Assembly: GCA_029259875.1 (NCBI GenBank)
Contig: JAJDEK010000443.1
Coordinates: forward strand, 1 to 7,608
DNA: 7,608 nt
From: Planctomycetaceae bacterium
GTDB taxonomy: Bacteria > Planctomycetota > Planctomycetia > Planctomycetales > Planctomycetaceae
Reading direction: 5' to 3'
The notes below the pieces were generated by a model that saw only the letters and a list, made by a program, of their open reading frames with translations, ran no database searches and was not told the origin of the DNA. Both the position numbers and the translations under genes were made by a program. Below are positions 1 through 5,854 of this stretch, piece after piece. Numbering within the stretch: the first letter of the stretch is position 1; each line of letters opens with the position of its first letter.

Positions 1-1727
1 GCATCGTCAATGCGTCCTTGCGCCCGATAATAACCACCGCGTAGCGTTTCAATCTGATCACCATGTCGCCTGAGAACTTGCCCATTGGGCCCGGGAGAGA
101 CATCGGTGAAGTAGACCTCATGATGATCTCGATTAATGAGACGGGTTGACAATCCAATGACAGGAGGTTCGAAAAAGACTTCACCATTCATATTTTCATG
201 CCCGCCTTCATCCAAAAGTAACCAGGAGAAACCGACGGCAGGACATGAGAATAGACCGGGCACATTTGGTTTCAAAACCGTACCAGTAATATATCCACCT
301 CCCGTCTCTGTACCGCCACAATATTCAATTACGGGACGATAACCAGCGCGGGACATCAACCACAACATATCATCGGGATTAGAACATTCTCCCGTTGAAC
401 TAAAAACTTGAATCTGTGACCAATCAAGGCCTGCTACACAATCTTGATTACGCCAGGCAGAAACGATACTGGGAACCAACCCTAACATAGTCACATTTGC
501 AGTTTGGACAAATTCGCAAAAATGTCGACTCGTTGGAACCGCATCAGTCAGAGCAATCGTGGCATCATTAATCAACGAAGCATAGACTAGCCAAGGCCCC
601 ATCATCCAACCCAGATTCGTAGGCCAGCATACGACATCTCCAGGATGAATATTATGATGCAGAAATCCATCTCCCGCAGACTTGATCGGCGTGGTTTGAT
701 CCCAGGGAATCCCTTTCGGACTTCCTGTTGTACCTGAAGAAAATAGAATCGTTGTCTCGTCATGCGGATTTCGTGCAATATAAGATAATTCTGTGTCATT
801 GGACAAAAAGTCGACCCAATGCCGATCACCTGAACTCAGAGGAATCTGAAGAGACTCTCCCTCGGGCAGCACAATTGCTGGTAATTCTCTGTCATGACCT
901 AACTTAGAATAGAGTGGTAATTTTTTACCGTTCCGAGATATGACATCTTGCATAAAGATAAGTGAAGGCTCAGTGATCTTAAGCCGCACCTCCATTTCAT
1001 CGGACGAAAAGCTGTCAGCAATTGTCACGACAACACAACCGGCTGCGATGCTTCCTAAAAATATTGCAACCGATTCAGGCGACATCGGCATCATCACCGC
1101 CACTCGTTCTCCTGGATTGACTCCGGCTTCTTTGAGGCCATTGGCTACCTGTGCAGTAAGGTTTTTCAATTTTTGATAGCTGAGTTGTTGTATTTCATGA
1201 TTCCCCCGCTGAAAAACAATCGCTGCCTGCTCCGACTTCTCCCTGAAACAGCTTTCGACAATATTCAACTTCGCTTCAGTCAGCCACTCGACGTTCTCGA
1301 CACCTGCAGCCAGATTCATGATTTGTTCTGGCTGTTGTATAAATTGTATGTGGAGTGATTCGATCAGTTTCTGGGTAAATGCATCTCGGTCCTGAATCGA
1401 CCAATTGTGTAATTCCTCCATGCTGTTCAAATTCAAATCACGCAGCCACTGTGCCAGATGAGAATGGGATAATTCCGGATCTTTCGGAAACCATGCAGGC
1501 GCTGGAATTCCTCGTTCAATCCGCTTTTGAAATACCTGCTGATATAAGAAACGATGAACAGAAAATGGAATCTCTGGTGTCAGCACTCGCGTAATCAGTT
1601 GATGCCATATTTCATCATCTTCCTTAACGGAAATGTCATTGAGCGTATTTATAAAGCTCTGTGCTTCGTCAGAAGTCAGTCCACATTCAATTAGTGCATT
1701 GGCGGGAAGATCCATTGATTGTCCCAT
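1..1727 (-). CDS. Acyl-activating enzyme, AMP-dependent acyl-CoA synthetase (acetyl-CoA synthetase/plant AAE17/18-like), C-terminus cut by window edge
   Basis: Likely activates a carboxylic acid to its acyl-adenylate with ATP and then to the CoA thioester, in the cytoplasm. The frame is open from ATG 1727 to the window edge (575 full codons) and has no stop. Residues about 80-160 resemble the acetyl-CoA synthetase N-terminal domain, ending LTEAKLNIVESCF. Residues 327-338 carry the AMP-binding P-loop ILFSSGTTGSPKG. CWPTNLGWMMGP (367-378), STGECSNPDD (444-453) and the adenine-site motif YCGGTETGGG (469-478) follow, then RRHGD (553-557) and GRIDD (571-575), where the window ends. From memory these blocks match plant peroxisomal AAE17/AAE18 better than classical Acs. 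About 100-150 residues, including the catalytic C-terminal lysine, should lie outside. An in-frame TAG lies 27 bases upstream of ATG 1727; ATG 1715 is an alternative start, and neither has a strong ribosome site. The substrate cannot be read from the sequence. The gene is divergent from the peptidase gene. Confidence 0.93.
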   Translation of the reverse strand, partial: MGQSMDLPANALIECGLTSDEAQSFINTLNDISVKEDDEIWHQLITRVLTPEIPFSVHRFLYQQVFQKRIERGIPAPAWFPKDPELSHSHLAQWLRDLNLNSMEELHNWSIQDRDAFTQKLIESLHIQFIQQPEQIMNLAAGVENVEWLTEAKLNIVESCFREKSEQAAIVFQRGNHEIQQLSYQKLKNLTAQVANGLKEAGVNPGERVAVMMPMSPESVAIFLGSIAAGCVVVTIADSFSSDEMEVRLKITEPSLIFMQDVISRNGKKLPLYSKLGHDRELPAIVLPEGESLQIPLSSGDRHWVDFLSNDTELSYIARNPHDETTILFSSGTTGSPKGIPWDQTTPIKSAGDGFLHHNIHPGDVVCWPTNLGWMMGPWLVYASLINDATIALTDAVPTSRHFCEFVQTANVTMLGLVPSIVSAWRNQDCVAGLDWSQIQVFSSTGECSNPDDMLWLMSRAGYRPVIEYCGGTETGGGYITGTVLKPNVPGLFSCPAVGFSWLLLDEGGHENMNGEVFFEPPVIGLSTRLINRDHHEVYFTDVSPGPNGQVLRRHGDQIETLRGGYYRAQGRIDD

Positions 1728-1791
1728 TAATAAGCGGGGGAATCGTATTTTCGTCTAAAACATCAAACTCTACCTTCTCCGGTATCAATTC

Positions 1792-1809
1792 GCCAGTTCA
1801 AGCCAGTTC
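1792..1809. repeat. Tandem 8-bp direct repeat, 10-bp period
   Basis: GCCAGTTC occurs at 1792-1799 and again at 1802-1809, separated by two bases. Start-to-start distance is 10 bp, one helical turn, so both copies face the same side of the DNA. It lies about 65-80 bp upstream of the synthetase start codon, a place where an activator or repressor could bind. The repeat is directly visible; a regulatory role is inference. Confidence 0.4.
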
Positions 1810-1979
1810 CACGTAAAATCAACCTCAAAAAAGAGTTGCGAACAGTCACGATTTTCAATTAATCTTGAGAACCTGACTTCCATTCAGCATTGCAAATGCG
1901 AAAATAGAGACAAATCTCTCATGAAACGTGATATTGATGTGAGTGAGAATTCCAACACGTTTCTGTTACTTTTCGTAGT

Positions 1980-1985
1980 GATAAT
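1980..1985 (+). promoter_or_regulatory. Possible -10 element for the M28 peptidase gene
   Basis: GATAAT matches the sigma-70 -10 consensus at five of six positions and would give a leader of about 35 bases before ATG 2027. No recognisable -35 lies 16-18 bp upstream, so this is a weak call made from position and one half-site. Confidence 0.2.
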
Positions 1986-2016
1986 AAACCAACCTTTAAC
2001 AGGCAAATGATAGAGA

Positions 2017-2022
2017 AAGAGG
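2017..2022 (+). promoter_or_regulatory. Ribosome binding site for the M28 peptidase gene
   Basis: AAGAGG ends four bases before ATG 2027. The purine-rich stretch begins a little earlier (GAGAAAGAGG, 2013-2022). Spacing is short but acceptable, and it supports the ATG at 2027, which also begins a good signal peptide. Confidence 0.5.
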
Positions 2023-2026
2023 CTTT

Positions 2027-4096
2027 ATGTCTGTTTTGAAAACAAACATCGTATCTAAAAGATTTTTTGCGGGAATCTATTTGCCAGCCTTAATGGGGCT
2101 TATAGGGCTGTTGCAAAGTCCTGCATTGGTTCAAGGAGAAACGCCAGCCAAAACTGCCAAGCCTGATATCAAATCAAGCCTGAATTCAGAAGGCAATCAG
2201 CGAATGCTGGATGCAATCAAATATCTGGCTTCTGACGAATTGGAAGGACGTGGTGTTAAGACTCGGGGAATCAACCTCGCTGCCGATTATATTGAGAAAG
2301 AATTCAAAGCTGCTGGACTGAATGTGCAATCAGTCAATAATAGTGCGTTTCAGAAATTTACGATCAACACCGGCAGCAAACTGGGACCTGTGAACGAACT
2401 GGAATTAGTAGGACCTGATGGGAAAACAGTTCCTCTTGTTTATGACAAAAATTTTCGTTCCTGCTCCTTTGGAGGCTCAGGGAAATTTGATGCAGAGCTT
2501 GTCTTTTGTGGATATGGGATCGATGCAAAAGATGTAAAGTACAGCGACTATGCAGGCATTGATGTCAAAGACAAAGTCGCCATCATCTTGAGACGAACTC
2601 CACAACAGGGCGATAAAAAAAGCCCCTTTGCTGGCGCACATGGGATCTCCCGCTACGCGGCGCTACGATATAAAGTCAGCACGGCTTTTGGAAAAGGTGC
2701 CAAAGCAATTTTATTTGTGAACGACCCTTATTCGACTCAGGAAAACAAAAAGGAAGCGCAGGAACTTGAAGAGGACGCCATAGAAGAACTCATCACTGCC
2801 ACGGAAAACTGGGAAAAGTCAAGCAAAGACAAAAAAGCGGAAACTGACCGTGAGTTAAAAAAATCACTTCATGAAGTTCAGCATGCACGCAAGCGATTGA
2901 AAATCGGCGCTTTCGATGTGTTGATGAAATTCGGGTACGCTGGTAGTGGAGACGGTCGTTCGATTCCGATTGCGCACATCACAATCGAAACATGCAATCA
3001 ACTTCTCGAAGACGCTGGTAAACCCACACTCCAAGCACTAGAAACCAAAATCGATGCCGATCTGAAACCTGAAAGCTTTGCCTTACCTCAATGGAAAGCA
3101 AAAGGGGAAATTCGAGTTGAGCAAATTCGTACGGAAGTCAAAAACGTAATTGGTGTCCTGGAAGGAAAAGGACCGTTTGCAGATGAAACTGTCGTGATTG
3201 GTGCCCACTATGATCATGTGGGTTATGGAGGCGAAGGTTCATTAGCTCCCGGTTCGACTGACGTGCATAATGGTGCCGATGACAACGCATCCGGAACAGT
3301 TGCACTGATTGAACTCGCTCGTAGACTGGGAGCTCGAAAGACACCATTACCTCGCCGACTCGTATTTATTGCATTCACAGGAGAAGAACGGGGACTCATT
3401 GGATCTGCCCACTATGTTAAAAATCCGACGTTTGAGATCAAAAACACAGTCGCAATGCTCAATATGGACATGGTAGGACGATTGACTAAAGATAAACTCA
3501 CTGTGTTTGGGACAGGAACAGCACCCCGCTGGAATAAATTGGTCGAAGAAACAGCTAAAGAATATGATTTAAAACTCTCACTGAAACCGGAGGGTTTTGG
3601 CCCCAGTGATCATAGCTCCTTTTACGGGAAACAAATCCCTGTGTTACACCTCTTTACAGGTACACATAGTGACTATCATCGTCCCTCTGATGATTGGGAC
3701 AAAATTAACATTCCCGGTATGCAGCGCATCGTCGGATTTTTGGAAGAAATCACTGTTGCGACTGCGGAGAACCCTGATCGTCCCAAGTATGTCAAAATTG
3801 AGCGTCCTGCTACAACAATGCGTTCAGGAAATCGCCCCTACTTTGGCAGCATCCCAGACTTCGGTGGTGAGGGACCTGGTTATCACATTTCCGGCTCTTC
3901 TCCTGGAAGTCCTGCCGACAAAGCAGGCCTCAAAGCCGGTGATGCCATTATCAAGATGGGAAAGACAAAAATTGGGAGTCTCGATGATTTTGATCTGGCA
4001 TTAAGAATGTTTTCACCCGGCGACAAAGTGGAAGTCACTGTTTTACGTGACGGGAAACGCGTCAAACTGACGGTCAAACTGGCCAAGCCCAAATAA
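2027..4096 (+). CDS. Exported M28-family zinc peptidase with PA and C-terminal PDZ domains
   Basis: Probable aminopeptidase-type metallopeptidase acting outside the cytoplasm. Residues 1-37 form a signal peptide: basic start, hydrophobic core about 14-35, likely cleavage after ALVQG. A PA-like domain spans roughly 120-320 and is interrupted at about 236-292 by a very charged Lys/Glu-rich, probably helical insertion. The M28 catalytic domain follows (about 370-575) with all expected di-zinc residues: H394 and D396 in AHYDH, D419 in GADDNASG, catalytic E453 and ligand E454 in TGEERG, D481 in NMDMVGR and H551 in SDYHRPSD. A PDZ domain occupies about 607-686, with SPADKAGLKAGDAI as the ligand-loop region. 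M28 enzymes of this type release N-terminal residues from peptides; the PDZ may bind C-termini or regulate access. The substrate is unknown. The gene stands alone, divergent from the synthetase and convergent with the DUF481 gene. At 689 residues it is longer than minimal M28 enzymes because of the extra domains. Confidence 0.95.
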   Translation: MSVLKTNIVSKRFFAGIYLPALMGLIGLLQSPALVQGETPAKTAKPDIKSSLNSEGNQRMLDAIKYLASDELEGRGVKTRGINLAADYIEKEFKAAGLNVQSVNNSAFQKFTINTGSKLGPVNELELVGPDGKTVPLVYDKNFRSCSFGGSGKFDAELVFCGYGIDAKDVKYSDYAGIDVKDKVAIILRRTPQQGDKKSPFAGAHGISRYAALRYKVSTAFGKGAKAILFVNDPYSTQENKKEAQELEEDAIEELITATENWEKSSKDKKAETDRELKKSLHEVQHARKRLKIGAFDVLMKFGYAGSGDGRSIPIAHITIETCNQLLEDAGKPTLQALETKIDADLKPESFALPQWKAKGEIRVEQIRTEVKNVIGVLEGKGPFADETVVIGAHYDHVGYGGEGSLAPGSTDVHNGADDNASGTVALIELARRLGARKTPLPRRLVFIAFTGEERGLIGSAHYVKNPTFEIKNTVAMLNMDMVGRLTKDKLTVFGTGTAPRWNKLVEETAKEYDLKLSLKPEGFGPSDHSSFYGKQIPVLHLFTGTHSDYHRPSDDWDKINIPGMQRIVGFLEEITVATAENPDRPKYVKIERPATTMRSGNRPYFGSIPDFGGEGPGYHISGSSPGSPADKAGLKAGDAIIKMGKTKIGSLDDFDLALRMFSPGDKVEVTVLRDGKRVKLTVKLAKPK

Positions 4097-4114
4097 TTTC
4101 ACTACTGTTTCTGT

Positions 4115-4147
4115 TCTCACACTATTTTCGGGTATAGACAAGTGAGA
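4115..4147. terminator. Weak nested dyad at the convergent gene junction
   Basis: TCTCAC (4115-4120) can pair with GTGAGA (4142-4147), and inside it CTAT (4122-4125) pairs with ATAG (4134-4137). It covers the 25-bp gap between two converging stop codons and runs into the 3' end of the DUF481 gene. There is no clear U-tract on either strand, so it is at most a weak or Rho-assisted bidirectional stop. Confidence 0.22.
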
Positions 4148-5270
4148 CGCTACCTGTGTAATCACTTTTCTTACGCCCTACACTGGGTAAAGAGTTGTAT
4201 GTTTGCAACAAGCCTAGTTTCAAATTCCAGCGATCTTTATTATCCAACTTGAAAAGCAACCCTGATTCTGTTGTCACACGAAGAATCTGTGCGGTATCCA
4301 GACTGGGAGTCCAGGTTTGTTTGTGTTCCAGTTTGGCATGATCTGAAAGCGGCCAGTGGAATTCGACTTCCACAAACATATCAAATGTGGTTCGCTGTAA
4401 CTTGGGATCGGTATAAATTTCGTGTGTTCCACCTGGACCAACACGTACAATCAACCGTTTTTCTTTTTCATTGATGAACCGATATCCCAAACCTGTTGAA
4501 AGTGTTCCTCGCCAATCCAAGTTTTCGAATTCATCATAGGTATTTCTGTTTGAGACAAACACAATCCAATTAGTGGTCCGGGCAACATCGATAGTCGCGT
4601 TGCCATACCAACGATTGGCATCCCGAACTCCATTCGCCTGTCCCCAACGCCCGCCAATTTCGAATTCAAATAAATTGTCGTTGTCAGATTTTTCCAGATA
4701 GAGACCAGTTGTGACGTAATCCCGATCTGTATTTCCAGCCAGAAATGTTCCCCCCAATTCCAGACGTTTGGTCCAGACCTCTACATATTCCCAACCCGCA
4801 TCAACATATTCTTCGATCGTAACAAAGGGGGTCTCTTCGATTTGTTCTGAATCAGGTGCAGGTGGAATAAATAATGGTTCTGGTTCTTCATTGCTTAAGG
4901 GGAGAGGCAGCAACAGCAGATCGTCACTTTCGTTATTCACCAGGAGTTCTTCCTCTTGAACAGACGCATCGGCATCTGAATTTCCAGAGCCGTATTCAAG
5001 ACGATCTACTAATCCCAATAAGACTGGATAAACCTCGCCATCGGGTAGCCGGAATAGAATATTTCCGTCTTCAAACCCGATACTTTCACCTGAAAACTGC
5101 TGTCCATCTTTAAGATAGAGCGTTTCTGCTGCGATAGCATCTTCAGTAAAAGCAACTCCTGAAGTGCTCAGCACATACACAAGATGAATCAGGAAAAATC
5201 GTATTAGGAATTTGGTTCGGTTAAGGATGTGAGAACAACCCATGAAACCATCCGTGGTTGGATAAATCAT
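4122..5270 (-). CDS. DUF481-family outer-membrane beta-barrel protein with N-terminal SH3-like module
   Basis: Residues about 18-48 are a hydrophobic export signal (FLIRFFLIHLVYVL then AIAAET), so the product leaves the cytoplasm. Residues 50-92 form a small all-beta module of the SH3/LSm-like kind (LYLKDGQQFSGE, NILFRLPDGEVYPV) seen in planctomycete exported proteins. Residues about 95-155 are an acidic, proline-rich linker. From about 165 to the end alternating polar/hydrophobic strands with many aromatic and Gly residues fit DUF481 (YdiY-like, 'salt-induced outer membrane protein'): LELGGTFLAGNTDRDYV near the start and SVSLVYTRK at the end. The family is predicted to be an outer-membrane barrel of unknown function. 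Start choice is open: ATG 5270 gives 382 aa, while ATG 5243 (residue 10) gives a tidier signal peptide with GGATGG just upstream. It is transcribed alone, towards the peptidase gene. Confidence 0.88.
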   Translation of the reverse strand: MIYPTTDGFMGCSHILNRTKFLIRFFLIHLVYVLSTSGVAFTEDAIAAETLYLKDGQQFSGESIGFEDGNILFRLPDGEVYPVLLGLVDRLEYGSGNSDADASVQEEELLVNNESDDLLLLPLPLSNEEPEPLFIPPAPDSEQIEETPFVTIEEYVDAGWEYVEVWTKRLELGGTFLAGNTDRDYVTTGLYLEKSDNDNLFEFEIGGRWGQANGVRDANRWYGNATIDVARTTNWIVFVSNRNTYDEFENLDWRGTLSTGLGYRFINEKEKRLIVRVGPGGTHEIYTDPKLQRTTFDMFVEVEFHWPLSDHAKLEHKQTWTPSLDTAQILRVTTESGLLFKLDNKDRWNLKLGLLQTYNSLPSVGRKKSDYTGSVSLVYTRK

Positions 5271-5322
5271 TCGTAGTATATTGAGATGAGGAAGAATGGC
5301 TGAAGATAGGAATTAAGCGGTA

Positions 5323-5351
5323 ATTCTAATAGTGATAGTAGTTTACTGCAA
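5323..5351 (-). promoter_or_regulatory. Candidate sigma-70-type promoter for the DUF481 gene
   Basis: On the minus strand TTGCAG (5351-5346) is followed after 17 bp by TAGAAT (5328-5323), five of six matches to the -10 consensus and three of six to the -35. Transcription would start near 5316, leaving a leader of roughly 45 bases to ATG 5270. Promoter rules for planctomycetes are poorly defined, so this is tentative. Confidence 0.3.
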
Positions 5352-5364
5352 CGTGTTTATTTGT

Positions 5365-5374
5365 CTGATATCAG
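5365..5374. repeat. Perfect 10-bp palindrome CTGATATCAG
   Basis: The palindrome CTGATATCAG lies 14 bp upstream of the candidate -35 of the DUF481 promoter. That position would suit an operator or activator site; it may also be chance in AT-rich DNA. Confidence 0.3.
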
Positions 5375-5542
5375 CAGAGATTCAGCAACAAATAATAGAT
5401 CCCTCATTTCCTGATTCTGCCTTCTAACTTGTTAAAATATCAATGTTTATATAAATCAACTCCTATTCTGATTCAGAAATCTAGGTTTACCCTCCCAGTC
5501 TTAACGATCGCAGGGAAAACAACAAATCTGCTAGTCCTTTCC

Positions 5543-5564
5543 ACATTGATTCTGATTTCAATGT
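5543..5564. repeat. Perfect hairpin dyad, 7-bp arms
   Basis: ACATTGA (5543-5549) and TCAATGT (5558-5564) are perfect inverted copies around an 8-base loop. No T-run follows on either strand, so it is not a standard terminator. Function unknown. Confidence 0.35.
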
Positions 5565-5717
5565 TACCCAATCCACACAACCGGACCTTTTATCTGTCTG
5601 GAACTCTTACCTTATCTCATCCTTCCGGCTCTTCTGGCTCAAACTCGTCAAAAAAGAACGCAACATCAAGACTACTTCAGACCTCGCCTCAATTTGCATG
5701 CTAGAGTTTTTTGATTC

Positions 5718-5753
5718 CAGTTTGTTCTAGTCACATCAACTAAGAACTAACTG
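5718..5753. repeat. Long imperfect inverted repeat upstream of the 230-aa gene
   Basis: CAGTTTGTTCTAG (5718-5730) pairs with CTAAGAACTAACTG (5740-5753): twelve base pairs, one T-T mismatch and one bulged A, around a 9-base loop. It sits 100-140 bp before ATG 5855 and is the strongest dyad in the spacer. It could be an operator or a structured part of the leader RNA; the sequence alone does not decide. Confidence 0.4.
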
Positions 5754-5836
5754 ACCATTCTACATACCAAATCAATAAGACTAAGCAAATTCGACGTTAC
5801 AAGCCCAAATGGCAACATGATTTTTGTCTGTCGTGA

Positions 5837-5845
5837 GGGGGGGAA
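5837..5845 (+). promoter_or_regulatory. G-run ribosome binding region of the 230-aa gene
   Basis: GAG followed by a run of G (seven G at 5837-5843) and AA precedes ATG 5855 by about 10 bases. A GAGGGG-type core can pair with the 16S rRNA tail in several registers. It supports ATG 5855 as the start. The homopolymer is unusual in this otherwise AT-rich spacer. Confidence 0.5.
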
Positions 5846-5854
5846 GATTTTACT

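Larger units (their letters stand above)
1728..2026. other. Divergent intergenic region
   Basis: About 300 bases between the start of the acyl-CoA synthetase (leftward) and the start of the M28 peptidase (rightward), so it should hold promoters for both. No coding frame of any credibility is seen. It contains an 8-bp direct repeat nearer the synthetase and two small hairpin-type dyads: 1887-1899 (GCATT-GCA-AATGC) and 1906-1919 (AGAGA-CAAA-TCTCT). Confidence 0.7.
5271..5854. other. 584-bp intergenic region between divergent genes, dyad-rich, no credible gene
   Basis: This AT-rich spacer separates the DUF481 gene (leftward) from the 230-aa gene (rightward). The only longer open frame (5429-5704, plus) starts with TTG, has no ribosome site and reads as Ser/Thr/Leu-rich sequence without domain features, so I do not call it. 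Several short dyads and a promoter candidate are listed separately. A small RNA or a long structured leader is possible but not demonstrated; no tRNA or known riboswitch pattern is seen. Confidence 0.6.

Noticed and set aside
602..829. 75-codon minus-strand frame within the acyl-CoA synthetase
   Set aside because: It is an out-of-frame reading on the same strand; the conserved adenylation motifs lie in the main frame.
940..1594. Plus-strand open frames of 61-78 codons opposite the acyl-CoA synthetase
   Set aside because: They are antisense shadows of a well-supported coding frame that runs unbroken through the region.
3597..4004. 135-codon plus-strand frame overlapping the peptidase 3' half
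   Set aside because: The M28 metal ligands and the PDZ domain are in the main frame; this one shows no domain character.
4451..5113. Small frames on both strands inside the DUF481 gene
   Set aside because: Shadow frames of the DUF481 coding region with no independent start signals.
5604..5699. 31-codon minus-strand frame and an adjacent acidic reading (FDEFEPEEPEG then stop) in another frame
   Set aside because: Too short, no ribosome site, and the acidic run has an in-frame stop only a few codons upstream. It could be the relic of a gene end but cannot be supported.
5429..5704. Open frame of 91 codons on the plus strand in the long spacer
   Set aside because: It starts with TTG, has no ribosome site, is rich in Ser/Thr/Leu/Pro without domain pattern and overlaps several dyads. 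It is best explained by chance.
5704..5712. T-run after CTAGAG as a terminator
   Set aside because: Only a three-base stem can form in front of the six T, and no plus-strand gene ends there.
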